A DNA stretch of 31,608 nucleotides from Deltaproteobacteria bacterium. Lineage in GTDB: Bacteria > Desulfobacterota > UBA8473. The notes beneath the pieces were generated by a model. That model saw only the letters and a program-made list of their open reading frames with translations, did no database searches and was not told where the DNA came from. Below are positions 1 through 8,017 of the stretch, piece by piece. Positions within the stretch are counted from its first letter, which is position 1. Each line of letters starts with the position of its first letter. A program made the position numbers and the translations under genes. The stretch lies in assembly GCA_030643245.1 (NCBI GenBank), contig DAOWME010000005.1, positions 1 through 31,608 of the forward strand, written 5' to 3'.

Positions 1-139
1 AATTCAGAAATGAGCAATTTTTTCTCTGAGCAAGGCCGCACGACGGTTTGCGCCGAGGCGTACATGATCGTACGTCGCAGGCGGAAACCGGAGGAGAACG
101 CAGCTCAGGGGAAAAATGGCCATTTCTGGATGGAAACTA
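1..139. repeat. Palindromic MITE-like repeat, family 1, copy 1 (left end cut by window)
   Basis: This stretch matches 21556-21694 base for base without gaps, with 3 substitutions in 139 positions. It folds on itself as a long imperfect hairpin: the start (CAGAAATGAGCAATTTTTTC) pairs with the end (GGGGAAAAATGGCCATTTCT), and an inner arm around 45-65 pairs with 70-90. The right end, CCATTTCTGGATGGAAACTA at 120-139, is the family 1 terminal repeat. The outer left end lies beyond the window. No reading frame is supported. It sits just upstream of the rpsF leader. Confidence 0.85.
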
Positions 140-193
140 ACTGAATCATCAGAGATACTAGGTTTCTGTAACTATACACGTTGAAAATTATTA

Positions 194-239
194 GTCTTCA
201 CGGATGGAAGGGAAGACTCCTTGCCCTGAATTTTAGGGC
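194..239 (+). promoter_or_regulatory. Structured 5' leader of rpsF, possible S6:S18 binding leader
   Basis: Two hairpins precede rpsF: GTCTTC at 194-199 pairs with GAAGAC at 212-217, and GCCCT at 223-227 pairs with AGGGC at 235-239, followed directly by CCG. Leaders of rpsF-rpsR operons in several phyla bind the S6:S18 complex and carry an unpaired CCG next to a stem, so autoregulation is plausible. The fold here is drawn by eye and I have not matched it to the published consensus. Confidence 0.3.
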
Positions 240-264
240 CGTTTAAGACCAGAGGGAGGGTGTT

Positions 265-621
265 GTGAGAGCTTATGAGATGATTTTCATAGTAGATCCG
301 GATGTTCTTGATGAGGATGTGGATCAGATGAGCGAAAAGTTTGGCGGAATAATTGATGGCCTTGGAGGCAGAGTCGTCAAGGTAGATAAGTGGGGCAAAA
401 GAAAACTCGCTTACAAAGTCAAGAAGAGAATGAAAGGTAATTATGTTTTATTGGTCTTCCATGGCGATGATAAAGTCACGGCCGAACTGGAAAGGGTAAT
501 TAAGCTGGATGACAGGGTTATCAAGTATTTGACAATAAAGGTTGATAAGCATGCTGAAGAGGAACGAGAGACTGAAGAAAAGGATATCGAGAACGAAGAT
601 ATTAAAGATCAGGAAGGATAA
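265..621 (+). CDS. rpsF: 30S ribosomal protein S6 (bS6)
   Basis: Small-subunit ribosomal protein that binds 16S rRNA as a dimer with S18. The protein is 118 residues and begins MRAYEMIFIVDPD, the family's first strand; the central WGKRKLAYKVKKRMKGNYVLLVF segment is the conserved RNA/S18-binding sheet. The C-terminal tail (from about residue 96) is highly charged and acidic, as in many S6 proteins. The start is GTG at 265, preceded by the strong GGGAGGG at 254-260. It is the first gene of the rpsF-rpsR-rplI-dnaB block, and rpsR follows after 33 nt. The leader upstream contains two hairpins that may serve feedback control. Confidence 0.97.
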   Translation: MRAYEMIFIVDPDVLDEDVDQMSEKFGGIIDGLGGRVVKVDKWGKRKLAYKVKKRMKGNYVLLVFHGDDKVTAELERVIKLDDRVIKYLTIKVDKHAEEERETEEKDIENEDIKDQEG

Positions 622-654
622 ACGACTATCTTCCACTCTGACATGGAGGAATCG

Positions 655-906
655 ATGGTATATAAACGAAATGTGAAAGGGCGGACATTTGCAAGACGAA
701 AAATTTGCAGGTTTTGCGCTGATAGTACCATAAAAATTGACTATAAAGACCACCAGACCCTACGTCTGTTTATTTCAGAGAGGGGCAAGATAATTCCCAG
801 GAGGATTTCAGGGAACTGTGCCAGACACCAGAGAAAAGTCACAAGAGCAATCAAGCGGGCGAGAAATATCGCTCTTTTGCCTTTTACTACAACTACAACC
901 CGCTAG
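655..906 (+). CDS. rpsR: 30S ribosomal protein S18 (bS18), zinc-ribbon (Cys+) form
   Basis: S18 partners S6 on the platform of the 30S subunit. The protein is 83 residues from the chosen start. The family core is clear: KICRFC, then RRISGNCARHQRKVTRAIKRARNIALLPFT. The CxxC near residue 18 and the later Cys in GNCARH indicate the zinc-binding form rather than the Cys-free form. An in-frame ATG lies at 643 but has no ribosome-binding site, while GGAGG at 645-649 sits 5 nt before ATG 655, so 655 is preferred. The C-terminus ends in a run of threonines (TTTTTR), an unusual but harmless tail. Confidence 0.96.
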   Translation: MVYKRNVKGRTFARRKICRFCADSTIKIDYKDHQTLRLFISERGKIIPRRISGNCARHQRKVTRAIKRARNIALLPFTTTTTR

Positions 907-1214
907 AGAGCCGCCTACTTCATTCCGGTCTTAGGAATAAGACTTGCCTATAATAGAGCTTAGGGACGGAAACATAGTCGTCGTTCTTGAGACCTGTACG
1001 CCTGACCATTTCAGTCTGTTTTTATTCAGACTTCATTCACTTTCTCTCTTTGGGGTTCAGAAGGGGTGAGGGGAAGAAATTGGTGTATTTTCGTATGGAT
1101 GTCAACCTGCGTCTGTGGGTGAAAGAGAAAATGTAAGGATGGGCACTCGCTCAGTGTAAAGGCATCAGGCGATTGAATGATCAGATGCTACTATATCAAT
1201 AATTGGAGGCGAAG
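907..1214. other. Gene-free gap between rpsR and rplI
   Basis: About 308 nt without a supported reading frame on either strand. A short stem, AGTCTG/CAGACT near 1013-1030, flanks a T-rich loop and could be a weak terminator or processing site. In many Desulfobacterota a membrane protein gene of the DUF2232 type lies between rpsR and rplI (established gene-order knowledge); nothing resembling it remains here. Confidence 0.6.
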
Positions 1215-1676
1215 ATGAAGGTTGTTTTACTGGAAGAAATACAATACCTGGGCAATGCCGGGGATATGATTAAGGTTGCTGATGGATACGGAAGGAACTA
1301 CCTGATCCCCCGAAAGAAGGCCGTGGAGGCGACTGCCAAGAATGTAAAGCAGCTGGAGCGACAGAAAGGCTTGTTTGATAGTAAAGAGGAAAAAGTCAAG
1401 AAAGATGCTGAAAAACTGGCTGAAAAAATAGAAGGCCTCGCCTGTACTTTTTCTAGGCAGGTCGGAGAAGAGGATAAGCTTTTCGGCTCGGTTACAAACA
1501 TGGATATTGAAGAGGCCTTGAAGAGAGAAAAGGTTGCGGTTGACAGGAAGAAGATTATCCTGGAGACACCGATCAAGAAACTGGGCATATATACAGTTCC
1601 AGTAAAACTCCATCCTGAGGTTACTGCCAGTGTAAAGGTATTGGTTGTCAAAGCCGAACAGGAACTGCAGGTATAA
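1215..1676 (+). CDS. rplI: 50S ribosomal protein L9 (bL9)
   Basis: L9 binds 23S rRNA with its N-terminal domain and extends a C-terminal domain from the ribosome. From ATG 1215 the protein is 153 residues, close to the usual ~150. It begins MKVVLLEEIQYLGNAGDMIKVADGYGRNYLIPRKKA, the diagnostic bL9 start, followed by the long connecting helix and the C-terminal domain (FGSVTNMDIEEAL, then HPEVTASVKVLV). A TTG at 1203 in the same frame is an artefact, because GGAGG at 1204-1208 lies 6 nt before ATG 1215. dnaB starts 20 nt downstream, the usual arrangement. Confidence 0.97.
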   Translation: MKVVLLEEIQYLGNAGDMIKVADGYGRNYLIPRKKAVEATAKNVKQLERQKGLFDSKEEKVKKDAEKLAEKIEGLACTFSRQVGEEDKLFGSVTNMDIEEALKREKVAVDRKKIILETPIKKLGIYTVPVKLHPEVTASVKVLVVKAEQELQV

Positions 1677-1696
1677 CCATTAAAGTCGGTGTAGGC

Positions 1697-3073
1697 GTGC
1701 ATATAAATAAAATGAAGAATGATAAACCGCCTCAACTCAAACTACCTCCTCAGAATATTGAAGCGGAGCAATCCATACTGGGGGGCATATTACTGGAGAA
1801 TGATGCCTTAAATCACGTATTAGAGGTATTGAATGGAGAGGATTTTTACCATGCTTCTCATCGCAGGATCTTTCTTTCCATGCTAGAACTCTATGAAAAG
1901 AGTGAACCAATAGACCTCGTCACTCTCACAGATACCCTGAAGATGAGGAACCAGTTAGATGCGGTAGGGGGGGGTCCGTATTTAACATCCCTGGTTGATA
2001 GCGTTCCTACCGCAGCTAACATTTCTTACTATGCGAAGATCACGAAAGAGAAGTCAATCCTTAGGACGCTCATCAATGTCGCTTCTGAGATTACGTCCAT
2101 GAGCTACGAAGATACCGGCAATGTTGATGAGGTATTAGATCAAGCAGAAAGGGCAATCTTTGCAATATCAGAAAACAAGATAAAACCTTCATTCTATCCG
2201 ATAAGGGAGATGGTGAAGGACAGTTTCAAGGCCATTGAAAGGCTCTATGAGAAAAAGGAGCTTGTAACAGGCGTACCTACCGGGTTTGAAGGGATAGACA
2301 GACTCACTGCAGGTTTTCAGGCTTCTGATCTTATCATTATTGCCGGCCGTCCCAGCATGGGGAAAACCAGCTTTGCCTTAAATATTTCGCAGTATGCTGC
2401 TATTGAAGCACGCATTCCAGTTGGGATATTTTCCCTGGAGATGTCAAAAGAACAACTCTCTTTGCGACTGTTGTGTTCAGAGGCAAAAGTTGATGTCCAG
2501 AAATTGCGAAGCGGATTTCTTGGCGAGAATGACTGGCCGAAACTCACAAGAGCAGCCGGGATTCTCTCTGAAGCCCCTATATTTATTGATGACACTCCGG
2601 CTCTGTCTGTTTTGGAAATGCGCGCTAAATCCAGAAGGTTGAAGAGTGAACATGGCCTAGGATTAATTATTGTCGATTACCTTCAATTGATGCGCGGAAG
2701 CAGCGGTGCTGAACGGAGGGAACAGGAGATATCCGAGATCTCCCGATCCCTAAAAGCCCTCGCTAAAGAGTTGGGTATTCCAGTTGTGGCTCTTTCCCAA
2801 CTCAACCGAAAGGTGGAGGATCGGCACGATAGGAGGCCGCAACTTGCTGATTTACGGGAATCAGGGGCTATAGAACAGGATGCTGACGTAATTACCTTTA
2901 TTTATCGTGATGAGATATACAATAAATCGGATGATAACCCCAATAAAGGAACCGCAGAAATCATTATCGGTAAGCAGAGAAACGGACCTGTCGGAGCAGT
3001 TAAACTCGCATTCCTAGATAAGTACACCACCTTTGAAAACCTAGCGTCATATCCCCCCCCCACTGCTCTCTAA
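1697..3073 (+). CDS. dnaB: Replicative DNA helicase DnaB
   Basis: Hexameric 5'-3' helicase that unwinds DNA at the replication fork and recruits primase. The 458-residue protein has the N-terminal DnaB domain (IEAEQSILGGILLEN at 21-35) and a RecA-like C-terminal domain: Walker A GRPSMGKTS at 217-225, Walker B LIIVDYLQLM at 323-332, and the DnaB4 motif around SQLNRKVEDR with DLRESGAIEQDADV near 385-398. The start is taken as GTG 1697; an ATG at 1712 is also in frame and neither has a strong Shine-Dalgarno, so the first five residues are uncertain. A run of nine C (3053-3061) encodes the final YPPPTAL. No intein is present. Confidence 0.97.
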   Translation: MHINKMKNDKPPQLKLPPQNIEAEQSILGGILLENDALNHVLEVLNGEDFYHASHRRIFLSMLELYEKSEPIDLVTLTDTLKMRNQLDAVGGGPYLTSLVDSVPTAANISYYAKITKEKSILRTLINVASEITSMSYEDTGNVDEVLDQAERAIFAISENKIKPSFYPIREMVKDSFKAIERLYEKKELVTGVPTGFEGIDRLTAGFQASDLIIIAGRPSMGKTSFALNISQYAAIEARIPVGIFSLEMSKEQLSLRLLCSEAKVDVQKLRSGFLGENDWPKLTRAAGILSEAPIFIDDTPALSVLEMRAKSRRLKSEHGLGLIIVDYLQLMRGSSGAERREQEISEISRSLKALAKELGIPVVALSQLNRKVEDRHDRRPQLADLRESGAIEQDADVITFIYRDEIYNKSDDNPNKGTAEIIIGKQRNGPVGAVKLAFLDKYTTFENLASYPPPTAL

Positions 3074-3132
3074 GGGCGTGTTTGGAACCTATTTTCTCTG
3101 AAAATCCGACTTGGAACTGAAGGATTCAAGCG

Positions 3133-3711
3133 ATGTTGAGTGCCAAGATAGGCCGCAGGCTGGACCCTTACATCTCAAAGATGGCCGGTATAATACCAAA
3201 CAGGTATATAAGTCCCAATCTGCTTAGCGTCTTGGGATTGATGATAAATATTATGGCAGCGATTGCCTTTATCTACGGAAGATGGCAGGCGGCAGGCGGT
3301 TTAATCCTTGTTGGAGGCCTTTTCGATATGCTGGATGGGGCTGTTGCGAGAGCTTCCGGAAAGGTTAGTAAGTTTGGGGAGTTGTTAGACTCAGTTATTG
3401 ATAGGTATTCAGATCTGGTCCTTTTACTTGGCTTGATTGTCTTCTATTCGAGGATAGGGGAGGTGAGTCTGGTGCTACTAACCTGCATAGCAACCTTGGG
3501 CACTTTCATGGTGCCATATACAAGAGCGAAGGCGGAAAGGTTCATTCCTTGCTGCACTGTTGGTTTGATGGAAAGAGCGGAACGTATTATCTTACTGGCG
3601 ATAGGATCTATCTTTAACTTTATGGGTATTGTTCTTTGGATCCTTGCAATATTAACCCACCTCACAGCCCTCCATAGAGTATATTTTACCTGGAAAGAAG
3701 TTGGGAAATAA
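3133..3711 (+). CDS. CDP-alcohol phosphatidyltransferase family membrane protein
   Basis: Integral membrane enzyme that transfers a phosphatidyl group from CDP-diacylglycerol to an alcohol. The family motif D-x2-DG-x2-AR-x8-G-x3-D-x3-D is intact: D65, D68, G69, A72, R73, G82, D86 and D90 in DMLDGAVARASGKVSKFGELLDSVID. Several hydrophobic helices (about 30-60, 92-106, 110-125 and 150-175) complete the 192-residue protein. PYTRAKAE near 127-134 resembles the segment found in phosphatidylinositol-phosphate-synthase-like and archaetidylinositol-phosphate-synthase-like members, so an inositol- or glycerol-phosphate acceptor is possible, but the acceptor cannot be assigned. The start has AAGGA 8 nt upstream. 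It lies between dnaB and the clp gene. Confidence 0.88.
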   Translation: MLSAKIGRRLDPYISKMAGIIPNRYISPNLLSVLGLMINIMAAIAFIYGRWQAAGGLILVGGLFDMLDGAVARASGKVSKFGELLDSVIDRYSDLVLLLGLIVFYSRIGEVSLVLLTCIATLGTFMVPYTRAKAERFIPCCTVGLMERAERIILLAIGSIFNFMGIVLWILAILTHLTALHRVYFTWKEVGK

Positions 3712-3776
3712 AAAATTGCAAATAATATGATCACATGGTAAAATTTATCTTCTTTAGAAAAGAAAGGCATCTCCAA

Positions 3777-6032
3777 ATGTTAGATTTTACTGAGTACAGA
3801 GAACATCTGTCAGATAGGGCGTTTCAGATATTGACTCTGGCTGTGGAGGAGTCCAGAAGGAGAAAACACTACTACTTGGGCATTGAACATATATTCTTGG
3901 CCTTTACCAAAGTGGAAGAGGCAATTTTTTCTGAGATTATGTCTGAGTTAAACCTCGATCGGCAAAATGTAATTCGCTTTCTAAATGAGCACCTGAATAT
4001 TTCTAAACAACATCTAGGCATGGGGTTAGAGATGCCCGCTGCAACGAAAAACATTTTAAAGCTTGCCTGGGAAGAGGCCCAGCGCTTCGGAAGGGATACT
4101 ATAGAGCCCATAGACATATTTGCAGCTATTTTCCAAGAAAGTAAAGGAATTCCTGTTAAGATATTTAAGGGGTTCGGGGTGGAACCTGATGTCGTCTTGC
4201 GTTTAATCACTATTAAAGCACAGGACCGTGGGGGGAGGGATGCAGACCTCAAAAAGAAATTTGAGCTCCCCCCCCATCTCAAGTATTTTGGGGTAAATTT
4301 GAACAAACTGGCCCGGTCGGGGAAACTCCCGTTTATTATTGGAAGAGATAATGAGTTTTGCCAAATAATAGAGATCCTCTGTCATCGAGAAAGGTCGAAC
4401 TCGGCTATGATTATTGGCGAGCCAGGTGTGGGTAAGACCGCGATCGTGGAGGGGCTGGCAATGAAGTTGGAATTCGAGCCCCAATCGATACCATCACGTC
4501 TAAGAAAACATCAAATAGTGAATTTGCAGATGAATTCATTGGTGGCAGGGACGGTCTTTAGGGGTATGTTTGAAGATAGGATGGAGAAGGTTATCAGAGA
4601 GCTGAAAGACCGTAAGAACCTTATACTATTTATCGATGAAGCACACAGTTTAATCGGGGCTGGTTCAGCCATGGGAGTGCCGAGTGATGCTGCCAACATA
4701 TTCAAGTCAACCTTAGCCAGGGGTGAGATACAGGTAATAGGGGCGACAACTGAGGCGGAGTACAAGACTTACATTCAGGAGGACGAGGCATTGGCTCGCC
4801 GTTTTCGGGTTGTTCATGTTGCTGAACCCTCTGTTGATGAAACAAGGCAAATCCTGTACGGAGTTCGTTCAAGGATGGAAAGGAATTATTCAGTTAGGAT
4901 TACTGATGAGGCTGTTGAGGCCTGTCTCCTAATGTCCCAGAGGCATATGCAAGCAGTTCGAATGCCGGACAAACCAATTTCATGGATTGACACTGCGTCA
5001 GTGAAGGTGGAGATTGGAGGGGTCAGGGAGGAGGTCCTGCCGGAGGATGTTATTGATGTGGTTTCTCAAGAGGCGAGAATCCCCAGGGACATGGTGTCAA
5101 GGGATACTGTGGAAAGATTCAAAGACTTAGAAACCGTTTTATCGAAAAGGGTTATGGGCCAAGATGAGGCTGTTTCGTCCGTAGCCAGGCATCTAAGATT
5201 GAACAAGGGGCCCTTAAAGGAGAACTTCGACAAACCGGATGGGGTTTTACTCTTTCTGGGCCCCACAGGTGTCGGTAAGACGGAGTTGGCAAAGGCATTG
5301 ACCGAGTTTCTCTTCGGCGATGAGAAGAAGATGGTTCGTCTCGATATGTCGGAATATATGGACTCAACAATCGCTATTGACAAATTGATAGGGATGCCCC
5401 GAGGGATCGTGGGCTCGGAGAGAGGGGGGATACTCTCTAATCAGATTCGGGATAACCCTTATACCGTTGTTCTTTTGGATGAGATGGAGAAGGCGAATCA
5501 CTATATCTTGAACCTCTTCCTTCAGGTCTTTGACGAGGGGTGGTTGACAGACGGAAGGGGCAAGAGGGTGTATTTCAGTGATGCGGTGATTATTATGACT
5601 TCAAACCTCGGTTCAGACGAGTTTAAGCGGTTCGCCGAACCGATGGGCTTTCTCGAAGATAGACACAAGCAGGACTCCATTAAGAAAGCAATATTAAAAG
5701 AGGTGGAGAACACCTTTCCTCCTGAATTCATCAACCGTATCGACGATATCATAGTATTCTCTGCTCTTTCGAAGAAAGATGTGAAGAGGATAACAACTAT
5801 GTATATCGAAAAGATGAGGGGGACTCTTGATGCCGTAAATAAGGGCATAGAGATAACCGATGAGGCATTGGACTACCTGGTGGAAACAGGTTTTAGCCTG
5901 AAATACGGCGCACGTTTCCTGAAGAGGACGATAGATGAAAAGGTTAAGATGCCCATCACGCTTCACTGGAAAGAAGGATCGCAGTTCCTGGTGGATGTTG
6001 GGGGTGAGGGGTTAACAGTCAGATGGAATTAG
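3777..6032 (+). CDS. ClpA/ClpC-type AAA+ unfoldase with divergent pore loops
   Basis: Two-ring AAA+ ATPase of the Clp/Hsp100 family, expected to unfold proteins for ClpP or act as a chaperone in the cytoplasm. The 751-residue form from ATG 3777 (AAAGG 9 nt upstream) has a Clp_N double repeat (1-145), ring 1 with Walker A GEPGVGKT 214-221 and Walker B LILFIDEAH 282-290, and ring 2 with Walker A GPTGVGKT 495-502 and Walker B VVLLDE 564-569. The linker is short, so it is neither ClpB nor a long-M-domain ClpC. MGF at 623-625 is a plausible ClpP-docking loop. The pore loops are unusual: TVFRG (259-263) instead of the usual KYRG, and GIVG (543-546) instead of GYVG. An ATG at 3735 lacks a ribosome-binding site. 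The gene overlaps no neighbour; DUF1844 starts 14 nt after it. Confidence 0.9.
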   Translation: MLDFTEYREHLSDRAFQILTLAVEESRRRKHYYLGIEHIFLAFTKVEEAIFSEIMSELNLDRQNVIRFLNEHLNISKQHLGMGLEMPAATKNILKLAWEEAQRFGRDTIEPIDIFAAIFQESKGIPVKIFKGFGVEPDVVLRLITIKAQDRGGRDADLKKKFELPPHLKYFGVNLNKLARSGKLPFIIGRDNEFCQIIEILCHRERSNSAMIIGEPGVGKTAIVEGLAMKLEFEPQSIPSRLRKHQIVNLQMNSLVAGTVFRGMFEDRMEKVIRELKDRKNLILFIDEAHSLIGAGSAMGVPSDAANIFKSTLARGEIQVIGATTEAEYKTYIQEDEALARRFRVVHVAEPSVDETRQILYGVRSRMERNYSVRITDEAVEACLLMSQRHMQAVRMPDKPISWIDTASVKVEIGGVREEVLPEDVIDVVSQEARIPRDMVSRDTVERFKDLETVLSKRVMGQDEAVSSVARHLRLNKGPLKENFDKPDGVLLFLGPTGVGKTELAKALTEFLFGDEKKMVRLDMSEYMDSTIAIDKLIGMPRGIVGSERGGILSNQIRDNPYTVVLLDEMEKANHYILNLFLQVFDEGWLTDGRGKRVYFSDAVIIMTSNLGSDEFKRFAEPMGFLEDRHKQDSIKKAILKEVENTFPPEFINRIDDIIVFSALSKKDVKRITTMYIEKMRGTLDAVNKGIEITDEALDYLVETGFSLKYGARFLKRTIDEKVKMPITLHWKEGSQFLVDVGGEGLTVRWN

Positions 6033-6046
6033 CAGAGGGGGCGACT

Positions 6047-6460
6047 ATGACGAAAGAAACCGAGGATGCAGGGTTCAAGGTTACTGATAGAAGAAGTTTT
6101 GCGAAGGGAAAGACGGAGGATGAGGGTAAGGAGAAAGAAGAGGCCACGGTGAGCGGGGGAAAAGAGGATACCGAGAAAGAAGATGTCAAAAAGGAAGAAC
6201 AAATTCCGTTGCCGGAGATGAACATCTCGACTTTTGTCTTTTCTCTCAACTCATCTGCTCTGTTTCATCTCGGGGAGATACCGGACCCTGCAACCAACAA
6301 GAGCGAGGAGAACATGCCTATGGCGAAACAGACTATAGATATTATTTCCATGTTAAAGGAAAAAACCAAAGGAAATTTAACAAAGGAAGAGGATCTTTTG
6401 ATCGACCACATACTTTATGATTTAAGGATGAGATACGTTGAAAAGGTAAAAAAGGGTTGA
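6047..6460 (+). CDS. DUF1844 family protein
   Basis: Small protein of unknown function, 137 residues from ATG 6047 (AGAGGGGG a few nt upstream; an earlier ATG at 6023 lies inside the clp gene and lacks a site). The N-terminal half is low-complexity and dominated by Lys and Glu (about residues 1-55), probably disordered. The C-terminal half has the DUF1844 core: ISTFVFSLNSSALFHLGEIPDP, then MAKQTIDIISMLKEKTKGNLTKEEDLLIDHILYDLRMRYV. DUF1844 proteins commonly sit in this position before ispE in Desulfobacterota. The stop codon overlaps the proposed ispE TTG start, suggesting translational coupling. No biochemical role can be inferred. Confidence 0.85.
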   Translation: MTKETEDAGFKVTDRRSFAKGKTEDEGKEKEEATVSGGKEDTEKEDVKKEEQIPLPEMNISTFVFSLNSSALFHLGEIPDPATNKSEENMPMAKQTIDIISMLKEKTKGNLTKEEDLLIDHILYDLRMRYVEKVKKG

Positions 6461-7371
6461 ACAACTTGTATTCCTTGAGGGTATTATCTCCTGCAAAAGT
6501 AAACCTTAGGCTTGATGTTTTATATGAGAGGGATGATGGATACCATGAATTAAGAACCATAATGCAGCGGATAGATCTTTGCGATGAATTAGAGATCTCC
6601 GTGGGAGGGGAGGAGATTGATGTCTCATCCCAAGGTGAAGAGATACCCAAAGGCACTGATAACATGGCATACCGTGCAGCCAGAAGCATTCTGGAGAAGT
6701 TCAGGATTGATATCGGGGTACGGATTTTCATAAGGAAAAAGATCCCGGTCGCCTCCGGATTGGGTGGGGGGAGCAGCAATGCCGCAGCTATGCTGATGGC
6801 ACTGAACAGACTATTAGAACTGGGCTTGACAAGGAGAGAACTGATGAGAATGGGGACACGGCTTGGGGCCGATGTTCCTTTTTTTGTATATGGGGGATCC
6901 GCTTTGGCCGGAGGGATAGGTGACAGGTTAGAAGAGATTGAGCTTCCTTCTCCCATCTGGATGGTGTTGGTTAACCCAGGCATTAAGGTTTCGACTGCGT
7001 GGGCTTACAAAAACTTAAATACAGGGTTGACAAAGAAAATAAATAATATTAGTATACTCCCGCCAATGGTAGGTATTTCCGACGTAGCTAATTTTCTTTA
7101 CAATGATTTGGAAATTGTGATCATAGAGAGATACCCAGAAATACAAGAAATAAAGGATGGACTCATTGACAAGGGGGCCTTGGGAGCGTTGATGTCAGGG
7201 AGTGGCCCCACTGTGTTTGGCATCTTCCCGGATAAAGAAGTTGCTGAAAGGGCCTTTCATCAATTAAAACTTGCTAGTCCTGAATACACTCTATTTTTAT
7301 CTTCTAGCCTCGATAACGAAGACCAAGGAGGGGTAAATGGAAGTAACGGAAGTTCGGGTATTCACTGTTGA
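6457..7371 (+). CDS. ispE: 4-diphosphocytidyl-2-C-methyl-D-erythritol kinase
   Basis: GHMP-family kinase of the MEP isoprenoid pathway, phosphorylating CDP-methylerythritol at the 2-hydroxyl. The 304-residue protein has SPAKVNLRLDV (11-21, catalytic Lys14), the ATP loop PVASGLGGGSSNAA (97-110), catalytic Asp139 in GADVPFF and the C-terminal motif LMSGSGPTVFGIF. The start is ambiguous: TTG 6457 overlaps the DUF1844 stop, while TTG 6466 has AAGGG 9 nt upstream; the two differ by three residues. The 3' end overlaps spoVG by 35 nt in another frame, so the two are co-transcribed. The order ispE-spoVG-tRNA-Gln-prs is typical of the phylum. Confidence 0.95.
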   Translation: MNNLYSLRVLSPAKVNLRLDVLYERDDGYHELRTIMQRIDLCDELEISVGGEEIDVSSQGEEIPKGTDNMAYRAARSILEKFRIDIGVRIFIRKKIPVASGLGGGSSNAAAMLMALNRLLELGLTRRELMRMGTRLGADVPFFVYGGSALAGGIGDRLEEIELPSPIWMVLVNPGIKVSTAWAYKNLNTGLTKKINNISILPPMVGISDVANFLYNDLEIVIIERYPEIQEIKDGLIDKGALGALMSGSGPTVFGIFPDKEVAERAFHQLKLASPEYTLFLSSSLDNEDQGGVNGSNGSSGIHC

Positions 7372-7612
7372 TGAAGAAAAATTGAAGGCCTATGTAACGA
7401 TCACATTTGATGATTGCTTTGTGGTCCGCGATCTGAAAGTGATTAACGGAAATAATGGTTTATTTGTCGCCATGCCAAGTAAGAAGAGAAAGGACGGAAT
7501 ATTTAAGGATACCGCTCATCCTTTAAATAATGAGACTAGAGAGATTATTGAATCAAAGGTTCTGGAGGAATACAGAAGGGAGACCGAAAGGGCTACACCC
7601 ATTCGATTTTAA
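7337..7612 (+). CDS. spoVG: SpoVG family RNA/DNA-binding regulator
   Basis: Small site-specific nucleic-acid-binding protein; in Firmicutes it affects septation, and in other phyla the target is unknown. The 91-residue protein carries the family core: MEVTEVRVFTVDEEKLKAYVTITFDDCFVVRDLKVINGNNGLFVAMPSKKRKDG, then FKDTAHPLNNETREIIESKVLEEY. It starts with ATG 7337 after AGGAGGGG and overlaps the ispE end by 35 nt. It immediately precedes tRNA-Gln and prs. Confidence 0.95.
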   Translation: MEVTEVRVFTVDEEKLKAYVTITFDDCFVVRDLKVINGNNGLFVAMPSKKRKDGIFKDTAHPLNNETREIIESKVLEEYRRETERATPIRF

Positions 7613-7716
7613 GTTAGGGAAGCGCTATTGCTTTGGAATTTAAGGATATAACCGGGCCGGCGGGATGAATGGTGGATAGTTACTGACATTGGGGAGGGTT
7701 GTCTTGGCTTTTCTTT

Positions 7717-7788
7717 TGGGGCGTAGACAAGCGGTAAGTCACAGGATTTTGGTTCCTGCATTCGGAGGTTCGAATCCTCCCGCCCCAG
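7717..7788 (+). tRNA. tRNA-Gln (anticodon TTG)
   Basis: A complete cloverleaf: acceptor stem TGGGGCG (7717-7723) pairs with CGCCCCA (7781-7787) with discriminator G; D arm GAC-AAGCGGTAA-GTC; anticodon stem CAGGA/TCCTG enclosing a 7-nt loop with anticodon TTG; T arm GGAGGTTCGAATCCTCC. CCA is not encoded. tRNA-Gln between spoVG/ispE and prs is a conserved arrangement in Desulfobacterota. Confidence 0.97.
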
Positions 7789-7877
7789 GAGAGAATTGTC
7801 GGGTGTGAAGATGTCGTCTGTGAATGGTATCATGCCCCGTTTTTTTCACCTCCAGGGTAATTGGTTTTCCAAGTTAT

Positions 7878-7984
7878 AACTGCACAGATCAAAATTCAGC
7901 CTTATGCAAGACTGTAGTTCATAAGAAGCAAACGAAAAAAGTAGGCGGCAAGCGGTAAACTTGACCAACTGCACAGATCAAAAA
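7878..7984. repeat. Dispersed repeat, family 2, partial copy
   Basis: A 17-bp direct repeat starting AACTGCACAGATC occurs at 7878-7894 and 7967-7983. The sequence between them (CCTTATGC, then AAGCAAACGAAA, GGCGGCAAGC and TTGACCAACTGCACAG) matches the reverse complement of about 20090-20178, roughly 80 percent by eye. It lies in the tRNA-Gln to prs gap and creates a spurious upstream extension of the prs frame. Confidence 0.75.
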
Positions 7985-8017
7985 TTTGCGATTGAAGAAA
8001 CAGAGAGAAGGTTTTTC

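Noticed and set aside
7961..8017. N-terminal extension of prs from TTG 7961
   Set aside because: The extra 19 codons derive partly from the family 2 repeat, no ribosome-binding site precedes TTG, and PRPP synthetases start at the MLDKLKLFTG position.
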